42,877 bases of DNA, taken from NCBI GenBank assembly GCA_947259295.1, contig CAMYMG010000069.1:1-42877 (forward strand), in the 5' to 3' direction. This document shows positions 35,888-42,877 of this stretch, in pieces. Under the pieces are notes generated by a model. The model was not told the DNA's origin. It worked only from the letters and a program-made list of their open reading frames with translations, and ran no database searches. How positions within the stretch are numbered: the stretch's first letter is position 1; the number at the start of each line of letters is the position of its first letter. The position numbers and the translations under genes were made by a program. The DNA comes from an uncultured Rhizobiaceae bacterium. Its GTDB lineage: Bacteria > Pseudomonadota > Alphaproteobacteria > Rhizobiales > Rhizobiaceae.

Positions 35888-37126
35888 ATGTCATTGCCGC
35901 CACTCACGCCCGGCCAGCTCGTCAAGCCGGGCCGATTCGAATTCCGCATCGCCTTGATCTTCACGGCGATCTTCTTTCCGCTCGGCGTCCATCTGCCCTA
36001 TTTCCCGCTATGGCTCGAGGCCAAGGGGTTCGACGCCGCGCAGATCGGCATCATCCTTGCCGCGCCGATGTTCCTGCGCATTTTCACCACGCCGGTGCTC
36101 ACCGCGCTGGCGGACCGGGCGAATGACCGCGCCAATGTGCTGGTCGCCCTGGTCGCAGCCGCCCTTGTCATGTCGCTCGGCTATTTCCTCCCGCCCACCT
36201 ACATGACCGTGCTTGCCGTATCGCTCGGGCTGCACGTTGCGTGGTCGGCGCTGTCGCCGCTGGCCGATTCGCTGGCGCTTTCGGGTGTGCGCCGCTTCGG
36301 CTCCAGCTATCCCGCCATGCGCATCTGGGGCTCGATCGCTTTCCTCTGTGCCAGCCTCGTCGGCGGTGCCATGCTGGCCATCACCAGCCCGAATGCCGTC
36401 CCCGTCATCATCACCTGCGGCCTGGCCTGCACGCTCGCCGCCTCGCTGGCGGCGCCGCGCCTTGGCCGGCCGCGGCGCGCTTCGCCCCTGTCAGCGACCG
36501 AGCTTCAGGAAGCAGCACCCCGGCTCCTCAACCGCTACTTCCTCCTGATCGTCGCCGGCATCGGTGTCATCAATGCCAGCCACGGCTTCCTGTTCGGCTT
36601 CGTCTCGATCTACTGGAAGTCGATCGGCATCAATGACGCCGCCATCGGCTTCCTGTGGGCCTTCGCCGTGGTGGCGGAGGTGGGCGTGTTCCTCATGTTC
36701 ACGCGCGTGTTCGGCCAGTTGTCGGCGACCGGCGTGCTGTGCGTGTCGGGTGCGGCTGCCGTGCTGCGCTGGCTGGCCTTCCCACTGATCGCGCCGCTCG
36801 GTCTCGGCCTCGTCGGCTTCTTTGCCATCCAGAGCCTGCACGCCCTGTCGACGGGCCTGTTCCTGATCGGCTTGCAGAAGGTCATCGCCGAGACCGTCGC
36901 GGACGAACGCACGGGGGCAGCGCAGGGCATCGCCTTCTTCGCCAATGGCTTTTCGATGGCCGTGGTGACGCTGCTGTCCGGTCCGCTCTACGAGAGCCTC
37001 GGTGTCGACGGTTTCTACGTCATGGCCGTCATCGCGCTCGTCGGTCTCGGCCTGATCGTGCTGGCCTCTCGCTCATCCCCAGAGCGCGCGCTCCGGCGGG
37101 AAGACCAGCGAGCCGCTGTAGGCTAG
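35888..37126 (+). CDS. Major facilitator superfamily transporter (HcaT/LacY-related type)
   Basis: A 412-residue MFS carrier with twelve membrane segments. Typical parts are FEFRIALIFTAIFFPLGVHLPYFPLWLEAKGFDAAQIGIILAAPMFLRIFTTPVLTALADRA and FGSSYPAMRIWGSIAFLCASLVGGAML, as in the phenylpropionate-permease-like group. The substrate is unknown. ATG 35888 (MSLPPLTPG) is used because the region before it (35634-35887) has no coding signal. Its last 54 nt overlap the end of the epimerase gene on the other strand. Position beside the dipeptide epimerase suggests peptide or cell-wall fragment uptake (inference). Confidence 0.88.
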   Translation: MSLPPLTPGQLVKPGRFEFRIALIFTAIFFPLGVHLPYFPLWLEAKGFDAAQIGIILAAPMFLRIFTTPVLTALADRANDRANVLVALVAAALVMSLGYFLPPTYMTVLAVSLGLHVAWSALSPLADSLALSGVRRFGSSYPAMRIWGSIAFLCASLVGGAMLAITSPNAVPVIITCGLACTLAASLAAPRLGRPRRASPLSATELQEAAPRLLNRYFLLIVAGIGVINASHGFLFGFVSIYWKSIGINDAAIGFLWAFAVVAEVGVFLMFTRVFGQLSATGVLCVSGAAAVLRWLAFPLIAPLGLGLVGFFAIQSLHALSTGLFLIGLQKVIAETVADERTGAAQGIAFFANGFSMAVVTLLSGPLYESLGVDGFYVMAVIALVGLGLIVLASRSSPERALRREDQRAAVG

Positions 37127-38056
37127 CGCCGGCTCCCGGTCGCGTGCGAGCAGCAACGGCCCGTCGAGATCGACGAAATCGGCACCCTGCGCCAGCAGTA
37201 CGGCCGGCGCCATGGCGAGCGACGTGCCGACCATGCAGCCGACCATGATCGAAAAACCGAGTTCAAGCGCCCGATCCCGCAACAGCAGCCCCGCCGTCAG
37301 CCCGCCCGCCTTGTCGAGCTTGATGTTGACTGCGTCGTAGAGCCCGACCAGCGCGTCGAGGTCGGCCGCGCCATGGACGCTTTCGTCGGCGCAGATCGGC
37401 ACGGCATGGTCGATCGTGCCGAGATAGGCATCCTGGCCGGCGGGAAGGGGCTGTTCGATGAGCGCGATGCCGAGTTCGGCGGCGACGGCCAGGTTTTCGA
37501 GCAGGTTCTGCTCGGTCCAGGCTTCGTTGGCGTCGAGAATGATGCGGCTGTCGGGAGCAGCCTCGACCACCGCACGGATGCGGGCGAGGTCGCCTTCGCC
37601 ACCGATCTTGACCTTGAGCAGCGGACGTGCGGCGTTGGCGCGCGCCTGTGCCGCCATGGTCTCCGGATCGGCGAGCGACAGCGTATAGGCGGTCTGGAGC
37701 GGCTCGGGCGGCTTGGCCGAGAGTTTCTCGAACACGCGAAAGCCGCCAAGCCTCGCCTCGAGGTCCCACAGCGCGCAGTCCACCGCATTGCGCGCAGCGC
37801 CTGGCCGCATCAGGGAGAGAAGCTCCTCTCGTCCCGCGCCAGCCTCGATCCTGGCGGTGGCGTTTTCGATCTCGGCCCGCACGCTTTCCATCGTCTCGCC
37901 ATAGCGCCGGTAAGGCACGCATTCGCCTCTGCCGGTCTTGCCACTGTCGGTGATCGAGCAGGTAATCACCTCGGCTTCGGTCTTCGATCCACGCGAAATC
38001 GTGAAGCTGCCGGCGATCGGGAAGGCTTCCAGGGCAACCGAAAGGACACGGCTCAT
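37073..38056 (-). CDS. dgcA: Dipeptide epimerase / N-acyl amino acid racemase-like enolase (DgcA type)
   Basis: A 327-residue muconate-lactonizing subgroup enolase. Metal and acid-base residues are seen in LLKVKIGGEGD (KxK), IILDANEAWTEQ (Asp), ALIEQPLP (Glu), CADESVHGA (Asp-Glu) and NIKLDKAGGLT (Lys). The family includes L-Ala-D/L-Glu epimerase, which recycles murein peptides, and the rhizobial N-acetyl-D-glutamate racemase DgcA; the sequence alone does not separate them, and no dgcN is adjacent, so the symbol is tentative. ATG 38056. The MFS gene overlaps its 3' end on the other strand. Confidence 0.88.
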   Translation of the reverse strand: MSRVLSVALEAFPIAGSFTISRGSKTEAEVITCSITDSGKTGRGECVPYRRYGETMESVRAEIENATARIEAGAGREELLSLMRPGAARNAVDCALWDLEARLGGFRVFEKLSAKPPEPLQTAYTLSLADPETMAAQARANAARPLLKVKIGGEGDLARIRAVVEAAPDSRIILDANEAWTEQNLLENLAVAAELGIALIEQPLPAGQDAYLGTIDHAVPICADESVHGAADLDALVGLYDAVNIKLDKAGGLTAGLLLRDRALELGFSIMVGCMVGTSLAMAPAVLLAQGADFVDLDGPLLLARDREPALAYSGSLVFPPERALWG

Positions 38057-38134
38057 GTTTATCTGCTCCGAGGGATCGTGAATGGCCGGCCGTCAAAGTG
38101 ACAGCCGAACCGCGGCGAGATAAGAAGTTTCAAC

Positions 38135-39322
38135 ATGTTGATCAACGCCGAATCGCAAGCACCTGCCGGTGACAGCCAAGCTACAGGTCTCGACCCGCGT
38201 GTCGAGATCAGCGAGGACGGCGGCGTCGTGACCTGCGTTTTGTCGGGCAACTGGACTACACGTCGGGTCTCGCAGGTCGACAAGCTGATGCGCTCGATCC
38301 CGGCGCGCGACGGCCTCGGCACGCTGGTTGTCGACCTCGGCAATATCGGCCGCATGGATACGGCCGGCGCCTGGCTGATCGAACGCCTGATCGCGGCGGC
38401 GCAGGCCGCGGGCGCCGAAACGCGCATCGACGGCCAGAACGAGCTCGCCACCATCTTGCTTGGCGCGGTCCACGATGCTGCCGAAAAGGGCATGGAGCAC
38501 CGCAAGGAGCGGCGGGCCAGCCTGCTCGTCCGCTTCTTTGCAGCGGTCGGGGCGCGCGTCTACGAGATGCGCAACGATTTCCTCGCCGCCATGCACATTC
38601 TTGGCGCCACGATCCGTGGCGGCCAGATGAAGCTCGGCCGCGGCCACGGCGTCAACTTCGCGGCGATCTTCAACCAGATCGACCGCATGGGCGTCGGCGC
38701 CATCCCGGTGGTGCTGCTTATGTCCTTCATCGTTGGCGCCATCGTGGCGCAGCAGGGCGCCTACCAGCTCTCCTATTTCGGTGCCGACATCTTTGTCGTC
38801 GATCTCGTGGGCGTGCTCATCCTGCGCGAACTCGGCGTGCTGATGACGGCCATCATGATCGCCGGCCGCTCTGGCAGCGCCATCACCGCCGAAATCGGCT
38901 CGATGAAGATGCGCGAAGAGGTGGATGCGCTGACCGTCATCGGGCTGAACCCGATCGGCGTGCTCGTCTTTCCGCGGCTCGTCGCCCTTGTCGTTGCCCT
39001 GCCTTGCCTTGCCATCGCCGCCAATTTCTCCGCACTTGCCGGCGGTATCCTCGTCTCCTGGCTCTATTCCGACATCGCGCCTGTCGCCTTCATCGACCGG
39101 CTGCGCGTCGCCATCGACGTGTCGACGATCTTTGCCGGACTGATCAAGGCGCCCTTCATGGCGCTGATCATCGGCATCATCGGCGCCGTCGAAGGGCTCA
39201 AGGTCGAAGGCAGCGCCGAATCGCTTGGCATGCACGTCACCGCATCGGTGGTGAAGTCGATCTTCGTCGTCATCGTCCTCGACGGCGCCTTTGCCGTCTT
39301 CTACGCATCGATTGATTTCTAG
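38135..39322 (+). CDS. mlaE: MlaE-type lipid ABC permease with N-terminal STAS domain
   Basis: A 395-residue protein. Residues 20-125 are a STAS-like domain (VVTCVLSGNWTTRRVSQVDKLM, LVVDLGNIGRMDTAGAWLIERLI); in E. coli this function is a separate protein, MlaB. The rest is MlaE/YrbE permease: MRNDFLAAMHILGATIRGG, SFIVGAIVAQQGAYQLSYFGAD, LRELGVLMTAIMIAGRSGSAITAEIGSMKMREEVDAL. With the next three genes it should move phospholipids between the inner and outer membrane. ATG 38135. The ATPase gene starts 1 nt after its stop. Confidence 0.95.
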   Translation: MLINAESQAPAGDSQATGLDPRVEISEDGGVVTCVLSGNWTTRRVSQVDKLMRSIPARDGLGTLVVDLGNIGRMDTAGAWLIERLIAAAQAAGAETRIDGQNELATILLGAVHDAAEKGMEHRKERRASLLVRFFAAVGARVYEMRNDFLAAMHILGATIRGGQMKLGRGHGVNFAAIFNQIDRMGVGAIPVVLLMSFIVGAIVAQQGAYQLSYFGADIFVVDLVGVLILRELGVLMTAIMIAGRSGSAITAEIGSMKMREEVDALTVIGLNPIGVLVFPRLVALVVALPCLAIAANFSALAGGILVSWLYSDIAPVAFIDRLRVAIDVSTIFAGLIKAPFMALIIGIIGAVEGLKVEGSAESLGMHVTASVVKSIFVVIVLDGAFAVFYASIDF

Positions 39323-39323
39323 C

Positions 39324-40145
39324 ATGGCGATGGAGAGCCACACCACCGACATCGACACGGCCGAGCCGCACGAAGACGCCGACGTCGTTCTAGCGGCGCA
39401 CGACATCACCGTGGCCTTCGGCGACAATGTCGTCCTCGACAAGCTGTCGCTCGACGTCAGGCGCGGCGAAATCCTCGGCTTCGTCGGCGCTTCGGGCGCC
39501 GGCAAGTCGGTTCTGCTGCGCACCGTTCTCGGCCTGACCAAGAAGCGCTCCGGCACGATCAGGCTCTTCGGCGTCGATGTCGACAAGGCCACGGAGGCCG
39601 AGCGCATGCTGGTCGACATGCGGCTCGGCGTGCTGTTCCAGCACGGCGCGCTGTTTTCGGCGCTGACGGTTCTGGAGAATATCCAGATCCCGATGCGCGA
39701 ATATCTCGACATGCCCAAGGCGCTGATGAACGAGCTGGCGCTGCTCAAGATCGAGCTCGTCGGGCTGCCGGCCGATGCGGCCGGAAAGTTTCCCTCCGAG
39801 CTCTCGGGGGGCATGATCAAGCGCGCTGCCCTGGCGCGCGCCCTGGCGCTCGACCCCGACATCGTCTTCCTCGACGAGCCGACGTCGGGCCTCGACCCGA
39901 TCGGTGCGGCGGAATTCGACGAACTCGTGGTCAAGTTGCGCGACACGATGGGGCTGACCGTCTACATGGTGACTCACGATCTGGACAGTCTGTTCTCCGT
40001 GTGCGACCGCGTTGCGGTGCTCGGCAAGAAGAGGGTGCTGGTCGAAGGGACGATCGAAGATATGCTCGCGAGCGAGGAACCGTGGGTGAAGTCATACTTT
40101 CGCGGCAAGCGGGCAAGGCAGCTCGACCTTGCTGCGCGGGCCTAG
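39324..40145 (+). CDS. mlaF: MlaF-type ABC transporter ATPase
   Basis: A 273-residue ABC ATPase for lipid transport. Walker A is GFVGASGAGKSVLLR, the signature is LSGGMIKRAALARALALDPD, and Walker B follows with DIVFLDEPTSGLDPIG; the switch His is in YMVTHDLDSLF. RLGVLFQHGALFSALTVLENI is specific to the Mla/Ttg2A group. Second gene of the operon, 1 nt from the permease. ATG 39324 is used; an internal ATG at 39330 is possible. Confidence 0.96.
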   Translation: MAMESHTTDIDTAEPHEDADVVLAAHDITVAFGDNVVLDKLSLDVRRGEILGFVGASGAGKSVLLRTVLGLTKKRSGTIRLFGVDVDKATEAERMLVDMRLGVLFQHGALFSALTVLENIQIPMREYLDMPKALMNELALLKIELVGLPADAAGKFPSELSGGMIKRAALARALALDPDIVFLDEPTSGLDPIGAAEFDELVVKLRDTMGLTVYMVTHDLDSLFSVCDRVAVLGKKRVLVEGTIEDMLASEEPWVKSYFRGKRARQLDLAARA

Positions 40146-40166
40146 GATTCGGAAACTACAGGCGGC

Positions 40167-41540
40167 ATGGAAACCAAAGCCAACTACGTTATCGTCGGCG
40201 TCTTCGCGGTCCTGGCGCTCGTCTCGGCCTTCGTCTTCGTCTACTGGACGTCGGCCATCGGCGACAGGGGCGAGACGGCAACGCTGCGCGTGCGCATCCC
40301 GGGCTCGGCTTCGGGCCTTGGCCGCGGCAGTGCCGTTCTGTTCAACGGCGTCAAGGTCGGCGACGTCCGGCGCGTCTATATCGATGTCCTCAACCCCAAG
40401 GTGGCGATTGCCGATACCGAGATCGACCGGCTGACGCCGATCACCAAGTCGACCCAGGCCGATATCGGTCTCGCCGGCCTGACCGGCCAGGCCAACATCG
40501 AGCTCAAGGGCGCCGACTTGCAGGAGCCGAACCTGCTCGACGAGGCCGAGGAGCAGGAGACGATTGCCGAGATCACCGCCAACCCCTCGGCGGTCACCAA
40601 CCTCTTGCAGACCGCTCAGGACATCTTCAAGCGCGCCGACAGCGTGCTGTCGCAGCTCGAGGGCTTCACCCAGGACGTGCGCGGGCCGCTCACCGAGACG
40701 GTACAGAACGCGCAGAAATTCTCCGAGGCGCTCGGCCGCAATGCCGACGGCGTCGACAAGTTCCTGGCTAGCGTCTCGGCGCTGTCGGAGGAACTGGCCG
40801 GCGTGTCGGGCAAGCTTGACGGAACGCTGAAGGCCGCCGAAGGCCTGCTGAATGCCGTCGACAAGGACAAGATCAGGAACATCGTCGCCAATGTCGAGAC
40901 CTTCACCGGCGACCTGAGAGCGCAGAGCTCGAAGCTCGAGAAGATCGTCGACGGCGTCGATTCCGCGGTCGCCTCGATCGACGGCTTCGCCAAGGGCGCC
41001 AACCAGACGCTCACCAAGGTCGACGGCGTGCTCGACGGGGTCGACCCCGATACGGTGCGTACGGCAATGGCCAACATCGCCAAGGCGAGCGACAGCGCCA
41101 GCAAGGCCGCCAGCGACGTCGCCGACTTCACCGGCAAGCTGAAGCCGCGCTCCGACGACATCAACTACATCATCACCGACGCCAAGGAACTGACGTCGCG
41201 GCTGAATGCCGCCTCGGTACGCGTCGACGGCATTCTGGTTAAGGTCGACAAGCTGCTCGGTTCGGGTGAGGCCGAGGGCCTGTTTGCCGATGCCAGCACG
41301 ACGCTGAAGTCGTTCCGCCAGGTCGCCGACACGCTGAATTCGCGCCTCGGTGCAATTCTGGACGGGCTTTCGCGTTTCTCGGGCCAGGGGCTGCGCAATG
41401 TCGACTCCCTGGTGCAGGATACACGCCGCTCGGTCGGCAGGATCGAGCGCGCCATCACCGACCTCGAACGCAACCCGCAGCGCATCATCACCGGCGGCGA
41501 CGGCAATGTGCGCCAGTATGACGGCAGGACACGGCGTTGA
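40167..41540 (+). CDS. mlaD: MlaD/MCE-domain substrate-binding protein
   Basis: A 457-residue protein with an N-terminal membrane anchor (NYVIVGVFAVLALVSAFVFVYWTSA) and one MCE domain at about residues 38-115 (GETATLRVRIPGSASGLGRGSAVLFNGVKVGDVRRVYI, then ADIGLAGLTGQANIELKG). The remaining 330 residues are helical and rich in heptad-like repeats (for example FLASVSALSEELAGVSGKLDGTLKAAEGLLNAVDKDKIRNIVANVE), suggesting a long periplasmic stalk or tube as in other extended MCE proteins. It is much longer than E. coli MlaD. 21 nt after mlaF. Confidence 0.93.
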   Translation: METKANYVIVGVFAVLALVSAFVFVYWTSAIGDRGETATLRVRIPGSASGLGRGSAVLFNGVKVGDVRRVYIDVLNPKVAIADTEIDRLTPITKSTQADIGLAGLTGQANIELKGADLQEPNLLDEAEEQETIAEITANPSAVTNLLQTAQDIFKRADSVLSQLEGFTQDVRGPLTETVQNAQKFSEALGRNADGVDKFLASVSALSEELAGVSGKLDGTLKAAEGLLNAVDKDKIRNIVANVETFTGDLRAQSSKLEKIVDGVDSAVASIDGFAKGANQTLTKVDGVLDGVDPDTVRTAMANIAKASDSASKAASDVADFTGKLKPRSDDINYIITDAKELTSRLNAASVRVDGILVKVDKLLGSGEAEGLFADASTTLKSFRQVADTLNSRLGAILDGLSRFSGQGLRNVDSLVQDTRRSVGRIERAITDLERNPQRIITGGDGNVRQYDGRTRR

Positions 41541-41622
41541 CAATGGCAGGCGGCACCCGCAAGAAAGACCGGTTGGGGGATGACCTGATCCGGAGTTGCG
41601 GATTCGATCCGGGGGCGTTGCT

Positions 41623-42216
41623 TTGAAATCGTCGGTTTTGCTGTCATCGGCTGTCGCACTGAGCGTGCTGCTTTCGGGCTGCGCGCTGCTCACCCCGACC
41701 AAGCAGCTCGATACCTATGAACTGACGGCGCCAGACGCCGCCAGGGGCAAGGGCCGCAGCCGCCGCCAGATACTGATTGCCGAGCCCTCGGCGCTCAAGG
41801 CGCTCGACGGCGAGAACATCGTCATCCAGCCGGCGCCCGGCGTCATCCAATACCTAAAGGGTGCGCAATGGGCCGACCGGCTGCCCAAGATCGTGCAGGC
41901 GCGGCTTGCCGAGACGTTCCAGCGCTCGGGCAATTTCGGCGGCGTCGGCAAGCCCGGCGAGGGGCTGGCGATCGACTACCAGATCATCACCGAAATCCGT
42001 GCCTTCGAGGTCAGGGTCGGCGCCGGCGAGAACGCCGATGTCGAGCTGTTCGTGCGCATCCTCAACGACCGCAACGGCGTGGTGCGCGCGGCCCAGACCT
42101 TCACCGCCAGTGCACCGGTGACCGGAACCGGCAACGACGCCTATGTCCAGGCGCTCGACAACGCCTTCGGGCAGGCAGCCGTCGACATCGTCGCCTGGGC
42201 CGACTCGCTCATCTGA
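41623..42216 (+). CDS. ABC-type transport auxiliary lipoprotein (PqiC/MlaC-like role)
   Basis: A 197-residue lipoprotein. The N-terminal KSSVLLSSAVALSVLLSGCALL has a lipobox LSGC. The rest matches the ABC_trans_aux family: LDTYELTAPDAARGKGRSRRQILIAEPSALKALDGENIVIQPAPGVIQYLKGAQWADRLPKIVQARLAETFQRS and DVELFVRILNDRNGVVRAAQTF. Such proteins bridge the MCE protein to the outer membrane. Start: TTG 41623, preceded by GGGGG; a TTG at 41596 is a longer alternative, and there is no ATG that keeps the signal peptide. Last gene of the Mla-type operon, followed by a terminator. Confidence 0.9.
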   Translation: MKSSVLLSSAVALSVLLSGCALLTPTKQLDTYELTAPDAARGKGRSRRQILIAEPSALKALDGENIVIQPAPGVIQYLKGAQWADRLPKIVQARLAETFQRSGNFGGVGKPGEGLAIDYQIITEIRAFEVRVGAGENADVELFVRILNDRNGVVRAAQTFTASAPVTGTGNDAYVQALDNAFGQAAVDIVAWADSLI

Positions 42217-42266
42217 CAGGCGCCGGAGGGCATCCGGCAAGACGACTCCCAGGAAACAGATAAGAA

Positions 42267-42292
42267 AAAGGCGGGATCACTCCCGCCTTTTG
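42267..42292. terminator. Rho-independent terminator, works in both directions
   Basis: AAAGGCGGGA (42267-42276), TCAC loop, TCCCGCCTTT (42281-42290) with Ts after it and As before it. It ends the mla operon on the plus strand and the leftward gene at the right edge on the minus strand. Confidence 0.9.
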
Positions 42293-42313
42293 TCCCTTCG
42301 TGCTGCCTGAAGC

Positions 42314-42877
42314 CTAGCGCAGGCGCCCGCCCGCATGCGCGAGCATGGTGTAGACCTTGCCGGTATCGGAGGTCAGGTAGGTCTTGGTCATGACATTGTC
42401 GCGGTCGTTGCGGGCAACGTCGTTCAACAGCTTTTCGAAATCCTCGCAATAGCGGTCGACGGCAGCGCGGAACTCGCTGTCGGCCTGGTACTTGCGGCGG
42501 ATCTCGTCGAAGGTCTGCTGGCCCTTCAACGTGTAGAGCCGGCGGGTGAAGACGTCCCGCTCGCCGCGGCGATAGCGGTCCCACAGCTCGATCGAGGCTT
42601 CGTGATCGATGGCGCGGGCGATGTCGACCGACAGCGAGTTGAGCGACTCGACCACCTGGAGCGGCGAACGCGGGCTCTGTACCGGGCGCGGCCCGGCATC
42701 TGCGACCGTCGCCGGCACCGTTTCGTCATCCTCGTTCGGAACGCTGGCCAGGAGATCGTGCACCCAGCCGGCCTGCGGCTGGCGCGCACTGGCCTCGTTC
42801 TGGCGCTGCGGCGCTTCGGCGGGACGTTCAGCCGTTACGGTGCCGCGAGCCGGCGCCTCGGGGGCTGCCGGACGGGG
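42314..42877 (-). CDS. C-terminal part of a large uncharacterised protein (5' end outside window)
   Basis: The last 187 codons of a gene that continues past the right edge. The first visible part is a Pro/Ala/Glu/Arg-rich linker (RPAAPEAPARGTVTAERPAE). After that is a helical, charged C-terminal domain of about 110 residues: VVESLNSLSVDIARAIDHEASIELWDRYRRGERDVFTRRLYTLKGQQTFDEIRRKYQADSEFRAAVDRYCEDFEKLLNDVARNDRDNV. I recognise this as the kind of conserved tail found on long rhizobial proteins of unknown function, but cannot name a family. The stop is at 42314, next to the bidirectional terminator. Confidence 0.75.
   Translation of the reverse strand, partial: PRPAAPEAPARGTVTAERPAEAPQRQNEASARQPQAGWVHDLLASVPNEDDETVPATVADAGPRPVQSPRSPLQVVESLNSLSVDIARAIDHEASIELWDRYRRGERDVFTRRLYTLKGQQTFDEIRRKYQADSEFRAAVDRYCEDFEKLLNDVARNDRDNVMTKTYLTSDTGKVYTMLAHAGGRLR

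Noticed and set aside
38093..39946. A 617-codon minus-strand frame opposite mlaE/mlaF.
   Set aside because: Antisense shadow; Ser/Arg/Asp-rich with no recognisable domain.

Overview
The window looks like a chromosomal segment of an alphaproteobacterium, most likely Hyphomicrobiales/Rhizobiales of the Mesorhizobium/Phyllobacteriaceae type. The reasons are the high G+C, the gene order gph - tRNA/rpiA - DUF2059 - gor, the STAS-fused MlaE operon, the fused malic enzyme/phosphotransacetylase, the type II DAHP synthase and DUF2865. This is inference from gene content; no 16S gene is present. No insertion sequence, prophage, integrase, CRISPR array or plasmid replication gene was seen. Coding density is high and nearly every stretch is explained.

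Layout. 1-3.5 kb: end of a lipoprotein gene, then molybdenum-cofactor genes mobB and moaA with a DMT-family transporter between them, and a DUF971 gene divergent from moaA. 3.5-9.7 kb: an unusual GxSxG protein behind a near-perfect 27-bp palindrome, a PPOX flavoprotein, msrQ, a divergent MarR regulator/alpha-beta hydrolase pair with two operator-like palindromes, and an L,D-transpeptidase. 9.7-13.6 kb: tRNA-Val(CAC), gph, rpiA, a DUF2059 protein and glutathione reductase. 13.6-17.5 kb: a bufferin-type copper-stress locus (bufA1-bufB-bufC-doxX) divergent from a SigF-type ECF sigma factor and its NrsF anti-sigma factor. 17.6-26.1 kb: DAHP synthase, a GGDEF protein, GFA protein, diacylglycerol kinase, hemerythrin-like protein, DedA, DUF1003, a Tag-type glycosylase, NAD synthetase and a GNAT. 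26-30.2 kb: an ArsR-SRPBCC-ClpP cluster, an MFS transporter and gltX. 30.2-38.1 kb: DUF2865 protein, malic enzyme, an atypical SDR, an LpxH-like phosphatase, a second MFS transporter and a dipeptide epimerase-like enolase. 38.1-42.2 kb: an Mla-type lipid-transport operon (permease, ATPase, MCE protein, auxiliary lipoprotein) closed by a strong terminator. The right edge cuts a long gene on the minus strand.

The most interesting system is the SigF-NrsF-Buf locus. The two divergent transcripts each carry the same element, GTAACA-N15-CGAA, on opposite strands of a roughly 190-bp intergenic region. This fits one sigma factor driving both its own operon and a RiPP-like cysteine peptide with its MNIO (DUF692) maturase. 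NrsF has two cysteines, at 129 and 179, placed like the metal-sensing pair known in Caulobacter. The components belong to known families; the shared promoter pair and the resulting start-codon assignment are what the sequence itself adds. Other points worth checking are the palindromes in front of the GHSKG protein, marR and arsR, a stand-alone ClpP in an ArsR operon, and an SDR with Ser/Arg in place of Tyr/Lys.
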